Shown in pieces: positions 37,639-46,567 of a DNA stretch of 58,427 nt (positions are counted from its first letter, which is position 1; every line of letters begins with the position of its first letter). The position numbers were made by a program, and so were the translations under genes. The stretch comes from Reyranellaceae bacterium (lineage in GTDB: Bacteria; Pseudomonadota; Alphaproteobacteria; Reyranellales; Reyranellaceae), in contig JALHMM010000033.1 of the NCBI GenBank assembly GCA_022844045.1, positions 1 to 58,427 of the forward strand, written 5' to 3'. Below the pieces are notes generated by a model. That model was not told where the DNA came from and made no database searches. It worked only from the letters and a program-made list of their open reading frames with translations.

Positions 37639-37895
37639 CGCGGAACGCCCTATTTCATCGGGATACCCTCTTCAGTGAAGCACGAGCCATGGATCGATTT
37701 CCGGGACTTCTTGCGGCGCGGATTGTGGATGAGACGCCGATGCAAGGACACAACCGATGGTCGCTGGTGTCGATACATCGGCCGAAGGGTCGCGGTGGTC
37801 AAAGGCGGTGGCCGAGCATGGCCGCTCACGTCGTTTCCCGTGATCGTGACGCCCACGCCCCTGACAATGGTCCGTTATTGCGCTATATACAGCCC

Positions 37896-38234
37896 ATGAT
37901 CCGGCGCGTGCTCGCCTTCCTCGTCGTGCTCGCCATGGCCGTACCTTCGCTGGGCGTGGCCGCGGCGGGTGTCGCCGTGAGCATGGCCGGTGTGTCTCAG
38001 GCCGCGACATGCGAGTGTCCACCCACGGGCGCCGCCTCGGATTGCTCCGATCGGAGCACCGACTGCGCCAGCACTGCGGAGTGCCTGGCGCGTTGTGTAG
38101 TCACCGGACCATCGCTGGGCGGCCCTTCATCCATCCACATGGCCGCGGTGATGCCTCACGCGGCTTTGCATGCGGCGCGATCCATCGCGCCGCCGGACGT
38201 TCCGACCGGACCGCCGTTCCGACCACCGCGCTGA
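37896..38234 (+). CDS. Small cysteine-rich secreted protein
   Basis: The 112-residue precursor has a signal peptide (FLVVLAMAVPSLGVAAAG) followed by a cluster of cysteines (ATCECPP, SDCSDRSTDC, AECLARCVV) and a Met/His-containing tail. The cysteine pattern suggests metal binding or disulphides. It lies between nrsF and the RND adaptor on the same strand. The family is unknown to me. Confidence 0.6.
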   Translation: MIRRVLAFLVVLAMAVPSLGVAAAGVAVSMAGVSQAATCECPPTGAASDCSDRSTDCASTAECLARCVVTGPSLGGPSSIHMAAVMPHAALHAARSIAPPDVPTGPPFRPPR

Positions 38235-38350
38235 CGATCCCCGACTGACCCGCGACGCCGGCCGGCGATGGCTGGCGCCTTCTGGACGTCATGCACGCAG
38301 TCCGGCGCGCGACGTCGCCGGGCCTCGCCCGGTGCTAGGGATCGAACAAC

Positions 38351-39919
38351 ATGCGCATTCGTTTTATCGCCGTCACGATGACGGCACTGCTTGCGGCCAC
38401 GCTCGCAGCCGCGTTCCTTTTCATTCCTTCGCTATGGCCGGCGATCCGCTCCACGGTGCCATCAGGACCGGGTTGGGAAGCGGTCAACTCCGCCGTGACG
38501 ACCGGCAAATCGGTGCGCCTCGAGGTGCGCCTGAAAGGCCTGTCGGCGACGCCGCCGGCCGATGGCGTGCGGATCACCGCGACCCGCCTCGACATGGCAC
38601 CCGATGGGATGGCGACCATGATGACGCCGGTGCGCGTCCTACCGCCACCGGCGCCCGGCGTCGTCGCGGTAGAGGCCGATCTTTCGATGGCCGGCCGCTG
38701 GGCGCTGTCGCTGACCGCCGATGTCGCCGGTGAAACCAGCCCGGTGCGCGGCATCGTCGTCTTCCGTGCCACGGACGGCGCGGCCGGCACGCCGCCGCCG
38801 CCCGAGGCCAAGAGCGGCCGGCGCATCGTCTACTACCGCAACCCCATGGGCGCGCCCGACGTCTCGAAGACGCCGAAGAAGGACTCGATGGGGATGGAAT
38901 ACATCGCCGTCTACGAGGATGAGGTCTCCGGTCCGCCAGGAACGGTGCGCATCGCGCCGGAGAAGGTACAGCGCGCCGGCGTGCGCACCGATCTTGTCAC
39001 GCGCCGCGCGCTTGCGCGCACCGTGCGCGCCTATGGCGTGATCGCGCAGGACGAGCGACGCCAGGCCGTCCTGACAGCGAAGTTCGACGGCTTCATCGAA
39101 GAGCTGCTGGTACCGCTGACCGGCGCCACCGTCGCGCCCGGCCAGCCGCTGGCGCGCATCTGGGTCGAAAGCCGCGAGATCCTGCAGAAACAATCCGACT
39201 ATGCCGCCGCCCTGCGTGGTGGGCGTCCCGCCGATCTTGAGCGCGCCGCCGCCAATCTGCGCCAGTTCGATATTCCCGAGGCGGCGTTCGAGACCCTGCG
39301 CCGCAGCGGCGAGCCCGTGCGCAGCCTGACACTGAACGCCGTCACTGGCGGCACGGTGCTGGAACGGCCGGCGCTCAACGGCATGCGCTTCACGTCAGGC
39401 ATGACACTGTTCCGCATCGCCGATCTGTCGGTGGTCTGGGTGATGGCGCGCATCGCCGAACGCGACCTCGCGGCCGTCGCAGTCGGTCAGACCGTCCGGG
39501 TGATGCCCAACGGCACGTCAGGCGCGCCGATCACGGGCCGCGTCGGCTTCGTCTACCCTGAACTCGATGCCGCGACGCGCACCGGCATGGTGCGCGTCGA
39601 GCTGGCCAACCCTCAGGGGCTCCTGCGCATCGGCCAGTACGCCGACGTCGAAATCGAGACCGGTGGCGGGCAGTCGACCGTGATCGCCGTGCCCGACTCG
39701 GCAGTGATCGACAGCGGCGCGCGCCGCGTCGCCTTTGTCGTGAGGGGCGATGGCCTGTTCGAGGCGCGCCAGCTGACCTTGGGCCGGCGCGGCGACGGAT
39801 TCGTCGAGGTGCTGGCCGGGCTCGCCGAGGGCGAGCGCATCGTCGTCACGGGCAATTTCCTGATCGACGCCGAGAGCAATCTGCGCGCCGCGATCAGCGG
39901 TCTGGGAGCGCCGCGATGA
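38351..39919 (+). CDS. cusB: RND metal-efflux adaptor (CusB-type) with YtkA-like domain
   Basis: The 522-residue periplasmic adaptor has an N-terminal membrane anchor (ALLAATLAAAFLFIP), a YtkA-like domain (residues 35-140; DMAPDGMATMM), a heavy-metal-binding domain variant (RRIVYYRNPMG, SKTPKKDSMGMEYI; the usual CPMHP reads NPMG), then the membrane-fusion core (FDGFIEELLVPLTGATVAPGQPL region). It links the inner-membrane pump to an outer-membrane channel. The stop overlaps the cusA start by ATGA. The YtkA fusion is the unusual part. No outer-membrane factor gene is present in the window. Confidence 0.85.
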   Translation: MRIRFIAVTMTALLAATLAAAFLFIPSLWPAIRSTVPSGPGWEAVNSAVTTGKSVRLEVRLKGLSATPPADGVRITATRLDMAPDGMATMMTPVRVLPPPAPGVVAVEADLSMAGRWALSLTADVAGETSPVRGIVVFRATDGAAGTPPPPEAKSGRRIVYYRNPMGAPDVSKTPKKDSMGMEYIAVYEDEVSGPPGTVRIAPEKVQRAGVRTDLVTRRALARTVRAYGVIAQDERRQAVLTAKFDGFIEELLVPLTGATVAPGQPLARIWVESREILQKQSDYAAALRGGRPADLERAAANLRQFDIPEAAFETLRRSGEPVRSLTLNAVTGGTVLERPALNGMRFTSGMTLFRIADLSVVWVMARIAERDLAAVAVGQTVRVMPNGTSGAPITGRVGFVYPELDAATRTGMVRVELANPQGLLRIGQYADVEIETGGGQSTVIAVPDSAVIDSGARRVAFVVRGDGLFEARQLTLGRRGDGFVEVLAGLAEGERIVVTGNFLIDAESNLRAAISGLGAPR

Positions 39920-42900
39920 TCGCCGCCATCATCGCCTGGTCGGCGCGCAACATCGCGCTGACCCTGCTCGGCGCGCTGTTCGCCACCCTGGCCGGGCTTT
40001 ACGCCGTCACGCGCGTGCCGCTCGACGCGCTGCCCGATCTCTCCGATACCCAGGTCATCGTCTACACCGAATATTCCGGCCAGGCACCGCAGGTGGTCGA
40101 GGACCAGATCACCTTCCCGCTGACCACGGCGATGCTGAGCGTGCCGCGCTCACGCGTGGTGCGCGGCTTCTCGATGTTCGGCGTGTCCTTCGTCTACGTC
40201 ATCTTCGAGGACGGCACCGATATCTACTGGGCGCGCAGCCGCGTGCTGGAATACCTCAACGTCGCCGCCCAGCGCCTTCCGCGCGGCGTCACGCCAAACC
40301 TCGGGCCGGACGCCACCGGCGTCGGCTGGGTCTACCAATACGCCCTGGTCGGCGAGGAGCGCGATCTCGCCGAGCTGCGCGCCCTGCAGGACTGGACAGT
40401 GCGCTTCGCCGTCGCCAAGTCGGAAGGCGTCGCCGAGGTGGCGAGCGTCGGCGGCTTCGTCAAGCAATACGCCGTGGTCGTCGATCCCAACCGCCTGCGC
40501 TTCCACGGGCTCACCCTCGATGCCGTGCGCGAGGCGGTGCGCGCCAGCAACATGGATGTCGGCGGACGCACGGTCGAGCTGGCCGGGACCGAGTTCATGA
40601 TCCGCGGCCGCGGCTATCTCAAGGGCATCGCCGATCTCGAGCGCGTGGTGCTCAAGGCCGATGGCGGCGCCGCCGTGCTGCTGCGCGACGTGGCGCGCAT
40701 CGAGCTGGCGCCCGACGAGCGGCGCGGCATCGCCGAGCTCGACGGCAAGGGCGAGGTGGCGAGCGGCATCGCCCTGCAGCGCCACGGCGCCAACACGCTC
40801 GACGTGATCCGCTCGGTGAAGGAGCGCCTGGCGGCGATCGCCGGAAGCCTGCCCGAGGGCGCGCGCATCGTACCGGTCTACGACCGCTCCGATCTGATCC
40901 ACCGCGCCGTGCGCACCCTGCTGACGACGCTCGCCGAGGAGAGCGCCGTGGTGGCGCTGGTCTGCTTCATCTTCCTGCTGCATGCGCGCAGCGCGCTGGT
41001 CGCCATCGTCACCTTGCCGCTCGGAATCCTGATCGCCTTCGCCGCCATGCACGCGATCGGCGTCGGCTCCAACATCATGAGCCTGGGCGGCATCGCCATC
41101 GCCATCGGCGCCATGGTCGATGCCGCCATCGTCATGGTCGAGAACGCGCACAAGCGGCTCGAACGCGCCGGTGCTGGCACTTCGCGTGTCGAGGTGATTG
41201 TCGCCGCCGCGCAAGAGGTAGGGCCGGCGCTGTTCTTCAGCCTGCTGGTGATCACCGTGTCGTTCCTGCCGATCTTCGCCCTGGAAGCGCAGGAGGGCCG
41301 GCTGTTCAAGCCGCTGGCCTATACCAAGACCTTCGCCATGGCCGCCGCCGCGCTGCTGTCGGTGACCTTGGTGCCGGCACTGATGGTGCTGTTCGTGCGC
41401 GGCCGTATCGTGCCGGAGGCGCGCAATCCCATCAACCGCGCGCTGATCTGGCTGTACCGCCCGGTTATCCGCGTGGTGTTGCGTACACGCTTGCTGACCG
41501 TCGCGCTGTCGCTGGCGATCATGGCCAGCGCCGTGGTGCCGCTCAGCCGCATCGGCTCGGAGTTCATGCCCAATCTCGACGAGGGCACGTTACTTTACAT
41601 GCCGACCACGTTGCCCGGCTTATCGGTAACCAAGGCGGCCGAACTGCTGCAAACGCAGAACCGCATCATCAAGTCGTTCCCCGAGGTCGAGTCGGTGTGG
41701 GGCAAGGCCGGCCGGGCGCAGACCGCGACCGATCCCGCGCCGGTGGAAATGTTCGAGACCGTCATCAACCTCAAGCCACGGTCGCAATGGCGGCCGGGCG
41801 TCACGCTCGACGGGCTGATCGCCGAGATGGACGCCGCGCTGCAGTTCCCCGGCGTCAGCAACGCCTGGACCATGCCGATCAAGGCGCGCATCGACATGCT
41901 CGCCACCGGCATCCGAACGCCTGTCGGCGTCAAGATCTTTGGCCGCGAGCTGAACGAGCTGGAGAAGGTGGCGCGCGAGATCGAGGCGGTGCTGCGCACG
42001 GTGCCCGGCACCAGCAGCGCCTATGCCGAGCGGGTCAACAGCGGCTACTTCGTCGAGATCACGCCGGATCGCGATCGCCTGGCGCGCTACGGGCTCGGCG
42101 TCGAGGCGGTGCAGCGCACGATCGCCGCTGCGATCGGCGCCGAGCCGGTGACGACGACGGTCGAGGGCCGCGAGCGCTACGCCGTGGTGCTGCGCTATCC
42201 GCGCGACCTGCGCAGCGATCCCGAGGCGATGGCAGCCGACGTCATGGTATCGCTGCCCAACGGCGCCGCCGTGCCGCTGGGCGAGGTGGCGAAGATCGAG
42301 CGTACGCAGGGTCCGACCACGATCCGCACCGAGGACGGCCAGCTCGTGGTCTATCTCTACATCGACATCCGCGATCGCGATCTCGGCGGCTATGTGCGCG
42401 AGGCCCAGCGTATCGTCGCCGAGAAAGTTGCTCTGCCGCGCGGCGTCCACACGCGCTGGAGCGGACAGTTCGAATACCTCGAGCGCGCCGAGAAGCGGCT
42501 GATGGTTGTGGTGCCGGCGACCCTGCTGGTGATCTTCCTGCTGCTCTATCTCAACTTCAGGCGCATGTCGGACACGCTGATCGTCATGCTGTCGCTGCCG
42601 TTCTCGCTGGTCGGCGGGCTGTGGCTGATGGACTGGATGGGCTTCAACATCAGCGTCGCCGCCGCTGTGGGCTTCATCGCGCTCGCCGGCGTCGCCGCCG
42701 AGACCGGCGTGGTGATGCTGATCTATCTCGACCACGCGCTGAAGGACGCCCGAGCCCGCTGCGTCGCCGAGAATCGTCCGTTCGCCCGCACCGATCTGCG
42801 CGCGGCGATCATGGAGGGCGCCGTCGAGCGCGTGCGGCCCAAGATGATGACGGTGGCGGCGATCATGGCCGGGCTGGTGCCGGTGCTGTGGAGCACCGGC

Positions 42901-43029
42901 GTCGGCTCCGAGGTGATGCAGCGCATCGCCGTGCCGATGATCGGCGGCATGGTGTCCTCGACCCTGTTGACCCTGCTGGTGATCCCGGCCCTGTTCGCCC
43001 TGATCCACGCGCGAACGGCGAAAGCATGA
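39916..43029 (+). CDS. cusA: Heavy-metal RND efflux pump (CusA/CzcA family)
   Basis: The 1037-residue pump has the twelve-helix RND plan with two large periplasmic loops. Diagnostic segments are VPLDALPDLSDTQVIVYTEY at the start (in part DALPDLSDTQVI), GAMVDAAIVMVENAHK in helix 4 (proton relay Asp and Glu of the HME class), and RVRPKMMTVAAIMAGL near the end. The GAMVDAAIVMVEN form favours the copper/silver branch, supported by the adaptor; zinc/cobalt/cadmium export cannot be excluded. It is translationally coupled to the adaptor. Confidence 0.9.
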   Translation: MIAAIIAWSARNIALTLLGALFATLAGLYAVTRVPLDALPDLSDTQVIVYTEYSGQAPQVVEDQITFPLTTAMLSVPRSRVVRGFSMFGVSFVYVIFEDGTDIYWARSRVLEYLNVAAQRLPRGVTPNLGPDATGVGWVYQYALVGEERDLAELRALQDWTVRFAVAKSEGVAEVASVGGFVKQYAVVVDPNRLRFHGLTLDAVREAVRASNMDVGGRTVELAGTEFMIRGRGYLKGIADLERVVLKADGGAAVLLRDVARIELAPDERRGIAELDGKGEVASGIALQRHGANTLDVIRSVKERLAAIAGSLPEGARIVPVYDRSDLIHRAVRTLLTTLAEESAVVALVCFIFLLHARSALVAIVTLPLGILIAFAAMHAIGVGSNIMSLGGIAIAIGAMVDAAIVMVENAHKRLERAGAGTSRVEVIVAAAQEVGPALFFSLLVITVSFLPIFALEAQEGRLFKPLAYTKTFAMAAAALLSVTLVPALMVLFVRGRIVPEARNPINRALIWLYRPVIRVVLRTRLLTVALSLAIMASAVVPLSRIGSEFMPNLDEGTLLYMPTTLPGLSVTKAAELLQTQNRIIKSFPEVESVWGKAGRAQTATDPAPVEMFETVINLKPRSQWRPGVTLDGLIAEMDAALQFPGVSNAWTMPIKARIDMLATGIRTPVGVKIFGRELNELEKVAREIEAVLRTVPGTSSAYAERVNSGYFVEITPDRDRLARYGLGVEAVQRTIAAAIGAEPVTTTVEGRERYAVVLRYPRDLRSDPEAMAADVMVSLPNGAAVPLGEVAKIERTQGPTTIRTEDGQLVVYLYIDIRDRDLGGYVREAQRIVAEKVALPRGVHTRWSGQFEYLERAEKRLMVVVPATLLVIFLLLYLNFRRMSDTLIVMLSLPFSLVGGLWLMDWMGFNISVAAAVGFIALAGVAAETGVVMLIYLDHALKDARARCVAENRPFARTDLRAAIMEGAVERVRPKMMTVAAIMAGLVPVLWSTGVGSEVMQRIAVPMIGGMVSSTLLTLLVIPALFALIHARTAKA

Positions 43030-43068
43030 ATCCGCCGAAGCGGGACTTGGAACAACTCGCGGGATATC

Positions 43069-43278
43069 TCAGGCGCAACAGTCGCCCTCGCCCGTCGCCT
43101 GGACGGGTGGGCAAGGCACCGAGCCGTAGGAGCAGAAGACGCAGCAATCGCCCGCCTTGGGCCGCAGGACGGTGCCGCAGCCCCGGCAGTCGTAGAAGTA
43201 CTGGCACGCCGTCGTCGGCATGGTTTCGCGCCCCTGATGGCCGCAATGCGGGCAGGTGATGGTCGAGTCGAGCAGCAT
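43069..43278 (-). CDS. Small double zinc-ribbon-like protein (GDCCVFCSYG family)
   Basis: The 69-residue protein has CPHCGH, CRGCG, then GDCCVFCSYGSVPCPP and a C-terminal GDCCA. These cysteine pairs could hold zinc or another soft metal. I recall short proteins with the same GDCCVFCSYG core next to merT-like genes, usually unnamed. It starts 8 bp after merT on the same strand, so it is part of that operon. Confidence 0.8.
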   Translation of the reverse strand: MLLDSTITCPHCGHQGRETMPTTACQYFYDCRGCGTVLRPKAGDCCVFCSYGSVPCPPVQATGEGDCCA

Positions 43279-43286
43279 CCGTGCGC

Positions 43287-43712
43287 CTACTGCAACCGCA
43301 TCAGGGCGCCGAGAACGGTGTTCTCGACCAATGACCAGGCCAGCCCGAACAAGACGATCGCGGTGGCGACACCGAGCATGCCGCCGGTGACCCAGCGTCG
43401 CGTTGGTGCAGCGCAGTCGCCGCCGGCCACGCACACCGGCGCCGCCTGCCGTCGGACGAAGGTCGCCCAAGCGGCGACGAGCGCGACGCCTGCGAGGCCG
43501 AGGATCGCCGGCCGGTATGCCGCGAAGGCTTCGAGATCGCCCAGCCAGCCCGCGCCGATACCAGCCACGGCGAGGGCCAGCGGCAGCGCGCAGCACGACG
43601 ACACCGCGATCGCGCCGATGCCGGCGAGCGCGCTCAGCGCCGCCAGTGGGCGATCGACGCGCGGTCCACATATCGCGCGGCTGTCGCGGGGAAGTCGCAC
43701 GGCACGGTTCAT
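43287..43712 (-). CDS. merT: MerT-like mercuric/metal transport protein
   Basis: The 141-residue membrane protein has the MerT hallmark vicinal cysteines at the first helix (AVSSCCALPLALAVAGIG), followed by DLEAFAAYRP and a second helix, a cytoplasmic loop with CVAGGDC cysteines and a third helix. It carries metal ions inward for detoxification in mercury operons. No MerP or MerA is encoded nearby, so the substrate could be another soft metal. It is under the divergent MerR-type operator at 43746-43768. Confidence 0.8.
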   Translation of the reverse strand: MNRAVRLPRDSRAICGPRVDRPLAALSALAGIGAIAVSSCCALPLALAVAGIGAGWLGDLEAFAAYRPAILGLAGVALVAAWATFVRRQAAPVCVAGGDCAAPTRRWVTGGMLGVATAIVLFGLAWSLVENTVLGALMRLQ

Positions 43713-43745
43713 CGATGGTCCTTCTTCCTGATCGGCGCTACTCTG

Positions 43746-43768
43746 GCTCCTGTAGTCGCTACAGGAGC
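43746..43768. promoter_or_regulatory. MerR-type operator/promoter between merT and merR
   Basis: A perfect ten-base dyad: GCTCCTGTAG, three bases, then its complement CTACAGGAGC. On the minus strand TTGCTC and CAGAGT hexamers flank it at a 19 bp spacing, the long spacer typical of MerR-activated promoters. Confidence 0.8.
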
Positions 43769-43775
43769 AAGCGGG

Positions 43776-44183
43776 ATGCCGGACACGAATCCGCGAGGCG
43801 ACATGACCATCGGCGCACTGTCGCGGGCGACGGGCTGCAACATCGAGACCATCCGTTACTATGAGCGCATCGGCGTGCTCGCCAGGCCGCCGCGTACCTC
43901 CGGCGGTCGCCGGGCCTATGGCGGGGACGCAGTCCGCCACCTGCGTTTCGTGCGGCGCGGGCGCGAACTGGGATTCTCGCTCGACGAAGTTCGCGCCCTC
44001 GCGGCGCTAGCGGAGGGCGGCGGCCATTGCGGCGAGGTCCGTGCGCTGACCTTGCGGCACTTGGCCGAGGTCAAGGCCAAGATCCGCGATCTGCGTCGGC
44101 TCGCCGCCACGCTCGGCGCGACGGCGGAGCTTTGCCGGGGCGGCAAGGCGCCGAAATGCCCGATCCTCGATATCCTGGCTTGA
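43776..44183 (+). CDS. MerR-family metal-responsive regulator
   Basis: The 135-residue regulator has the winged helix-turn-helix start (TIGALSRATGCNIETIRYYERIG), a dimerisation helix and three cysteines in MerR spacing: one in GGHCGEV, 35 residues later one in AELCRGG, then eight residues to CPIL. This fits sensing of Hg, Cd, Zn or Pb. The start at 43776 gives the ten-residue leader seen in mercury MerR; ATG 43803 is an alternative. It should twist the operator promoter of merT. Confidence 0.85.
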   Translation: MPDTNPRGDMTIGALSRATGCNIETIRYYERIGVLARPPRTSGGRRAYGGDAVRHLRFVRRGRELGFSLDEVRALAALAEGGGHCGEVRALTLRHLAEVKAKIRDLRRLAATLGATAELCRGGKAPKCPILDILA

Positions 44184-44204
44184 TGCGGATTCTCGCGCCC
44201 CGCG

Positions 44205-44432
44205 CTACAGCCACTGCTTGACGGTCGCGATCCAGACGCGCCGCGTCGGCGCGCGCCGCGCCGTCTGCCGCGGCGCCGCCGCGACATCGGTGGCCGTGCC
44301 CGATGGCTGCGCCTTCGATGCCGGATCGGTGAGCTGCACCGACTCGGATGTCGACGCGCAGGCGCCGGCGGTCAACGCGATCGTGGCGAGAACCACCGGG
44401 ATCATCCGGCGCGGGGTGCATACGGTGGACAT
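44205..44432 (-). CDS. Small hypothetical lipoprotein
   Basis: A 75-residue protein starting at ATG 44432 with a hydrophobic N-terminus (IPVVLATIALTAGACAS) whose Cys25 could be the lipidated residue, although the position -3 is alanine. The mature part is basic and Ser/Thr/Ala-rich. It is third in the porin-DUF2282 row on the same strand. No function is known. Confidence 0.5.
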   Translation of the reverse strand: MSTVCTPRRMIPVVLATIALTAGACASTSESVQLTDPASKAQPSGTATDVAAAPRQTARRAPTRRVWIATVKQWL

Positions 44433-44464
44433 GTGGGGATCTCCGCGAGAGAGTCCGCGGCGCT

Positions 44465-44749
44465 TCAGCCTTTCTTGGCCGGAGCAAGCGCGCCCTTGAT
44501 CTTCAGGCACGTCCCGACTGGCACGTACTTCCAGGCGCTCGGGTCGTTGTCGACCTTCGCGGTCCCGCCACAGGAACTCGTGGCGGTGAAGCAGTCGTTC
44601 ATGCCGGCCTTGGCGACGCCGTAGCACTTCTCGTACTTGTAGGTCGGCTTCTCGGGATGGACCTGCGCCTGCGCGGCGAGCGCCAGGACGGATGTGATGG
44701 CGGCGGCGATCGAGGCGACCGCCACTGTGGAATGGGCTTTCATGATCAT
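44465..44749 (-). CDS. DUF2282 protein, bufferin-type (BufA1) precursor
   Basis: The 94-residue precursor has a long signal peptide (to AQAQ) and four cysteines in the DUF2282 pattern: YEKCYGVAKAGMNDC, TSSCGG, then VGTCLK. DUF2282 peptides are bufferin precursors whose cysteines are converted to copper-binding thiooxazoles by an MNIO enzyme (DUF692) with a DUF2063 partner. Neither enzyme gene is in the window. The gene follows the porin gene by nine bases on the same strand. Confidence 0.85.
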   Translation of the reverse strand: MIMKAHSTVAVASIAAAITSVLALAAQAQVHPEKPTYKYEKCYGVAKAGMNDCFTATSSCGGTAKVDNDPSAWKYVPVGTCLKIKGALAPAKKG

Positions 44750-44758
44750 CTCCTGTGG

Positions 44759-45901
44759 TCAGAGTTGGATGCGGAAGCCGCCGAGCGCGACCGCGCCGGC
44801 GGCGCGGCGGCCCTCGTCGCTGAAATCGAAGCCCCAGAGCGCGCCAAAGGCCCGTACCTTCTGGCTGAAGCGGTAGGCGCCGCCGACCTGGCCGGCGATC
44901 AGGCGACCATCGCGACCGCGCGCCGGCTCGCTTTCGCCACGCGCGAACTGCGCGTAGGCGCCCCATTGCCACGGGCCGTCGGTGTAGTTGACGCTGGCGG
45001 CGACGCCCCAGACGGCGGCGCGTTCGCCGCCGCCGGGCACGCTGGTCAGGCCGCTCTTCGCGTTGAAGGTGAAGCTCGCGCCGAACGCCAACGCCGCGTC
45101 GATGACGTATTCAACGCCGCCGCTGAACGAGAACAGATCGTCGACCCGACCCGCTTCGGTCGTGCCACCGCGGGCGAAGGCGAAACTGCCGCCGAGCCGC
45201 AGCACGTCGGCACCGAGATAGGCTTCCTTGACGAGGCCGCCCTGAACCAGCGCGCCGCGATGCGGCACGCCGGCGCGGCCCTCGATCTGGGGCGCGAAGG
45301 ACACGCCGAGCAGCCAGCCGTCGACCTTGGGTGAGACATAGAGCGCTTTTGGCGACTGGTCGGCGAAATAGCTGGTCGAGACGCCGAGAATCGACAGGCC
45401 ATCGATGCGGCGCGCCAGGTCGCGATCGATGAAGCGGGTCTGCAGGCGGCCGTTCGGGTCGAGGCTGGCCCCGGAGGCCGGGCCGAACTCGGCCGATACG
45501 AACTGGAACGGGTTCGGTGCGTAGCCGGTCAGGACATCCGGCAGTCCCTGTCGCCAACCGACCTCGATGCGGCCCCATCGGTCGGAGACGACGAGACTGC
45601 GCTCGCCCCAGTCGATGGCATCGTCGGTCGAGGTCATCAGCACGACCCGCAGGCCGACGCCGAAGCCGCCCTCGACGAGCTGTCCGAACACCCGGACCGC
45701 GCCGTCGGCGAAGCCGCCGGCGCGGGTTCCGGCGGCGCCGAAGCCCAGGCCGCCGGTCGCGTTGCCGTAGGCTTCCAGGGTCAGCTTGAACGGCGCGTCG
45801 GCGACGACGATCTGGGCCGCCGCCTGATGGGTGACGGATGACAGCGCCGTCCCGGCGAGCAGGCCGAGCAGGACGAAGCGCTGTGCGATGGTGACGTTCA
45901 T
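44759..45901 (-). CDS. Outer-membrane porin-like beta-barrel protein
   Basis: The 380-residue precursor has a signal peptide (ending QAAAQ) and a long series of alternating-polarity strands (KLTLEAYGNATGGLGF, GGFGVGLRVVLMTST, GAYAQFARGE), ending in a strand with terminal leucine (LGGFRIQL), typical of Gram-negative porins. The WGRIEVGWRQG loop matches general porins. It leads the operon with the DUF2282 and lipoprotein genes, so it may admit or release metal complexes. Confidence 0.75.
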   Translation of the reverse strand: MNVTIAQRFVLLGLLAGTALSSVTHQAAAQIVVADAPFKLTLEAYGNATGGLGFGAAGTRAGGFADGAVRVFGQLVEGGFGVGLRVVLMTSTDDAIDWGERSLVVSDRWGRIEVGWRQGLPDVLTGYAPNPFQFVSAEFGPASGASLDPNGRLQTRFIDRDLARRIDGLSILGVSTSYFADQSPKALYVSPKVDGWLLGVSFAPQIEGRAGVPHRGALVQGGLVKEAYLGADVLRLGGSFAFARGGTTEAGRVDDLFSFSGGVEYVIDAALAFGASFTFNAKSGLTSVPGGGERAAVWGVAASVNYTDGPWQWGAYAQFARGESEPARGRDGRLIAGQVGGAYRFSQKVRAFGALWGFDFSDEGRRAAGAVALGGFRIQL

Positions 45902-46135
45902 GGCGACACGCTATCGGCGGCCGCGCACGGCCTCCAATATCGGGTGCCGATGGAGTCGATAGCCGCTCGACATTGAGAGCGCGCCGCGACGACGACGTGG
46001 CCGTGTCGGCCATGGTCCTACCGGTGGTGTAGATCGGGGTACTGCAGGTGGATGTGACGCAGCGGCGCGCGCCGGTGGCGATGCGGGTGAAGGCCGCGCC
46101 TTCCACCGTGGGGACCTGCGCGGCACGCTCGCGGC
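45902..46135. other. Promoter region of the porin operon
   Basis: 234 bp with no gene. A leader for the porin gene is expected here. No SigF-type or MerR-type motif was seen. A junction with the truncated transporter fragment lies at its right end. Confidence 0.4.
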
Positions 46136-46567
46136 ATGCTGGCCATCATCTTCGCCCTTGGTTTGTTCCTCGACCGGATCGAGATCGCCCTCCTCATCCT
46201 GCCGAACTTCGAACCGGCGTTGAAGGCGCTCGACTTCTCAGCCTATGTGGGCGCGCCCGAGCTTGCCTCGCTGCGGATTTCGGTGCTGATCGCCCTCACC
46301 CTGCAAATCTCGTTCCTGACGCCGCCCTTCGGCTTCGCGCTCTTCTTCCTCAAGGGCGCCGCGCCACCCGGCGTCGCTCTGCACGACCTCAACAAAGGCG
46401 TTGTACCGATCGTGGTGATCCAAATTCTCAGCATTGCGCTTGTCCTTGTTCAGCCCGGGCTTGCAACCAGGCCGCCGGTCTTTGCCGCTACACCCTGCCG
46501 CGAAGCATGCTTTGCGGGCCCGGATTCGATGCCTATCAATCCACGGGGGCTGGAAGTTCGATCCTGA
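46136..46567 (+). pseudogene. TRAP transporter DctM C-terminal fragment
   Basis: The frame of 143 residues starts within a protein: LGLFLDRIEIALLILPNFEPAL, LQISFLTPPFGFALFFLKGAAPPGV and VIQILSIALVLVQPGL match the last helices of DctM large permeases (each shown in part). No N-terminus is found upstream. The last 30 residues are probably not original. It converges on the intact dctM gene at 46536, so duplication or recombination between DctM copies is likely. Confidence 0.75.

Noticed and set aside
40150..43259. Long frames opposite or within cusA
   Set aside because: They shadow the RND pump in other frames, with low-complexity His/Arg/Asp composition typical of high-GC antisense frames.
45902..46135. 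SigF-type or MerR-type promoter for the porin-DUF2282 operon
   Set aside because: I looked for GTAACC/GTATCC-N16-CGAA and three-base-centre dyads on the minus strand and found neither.
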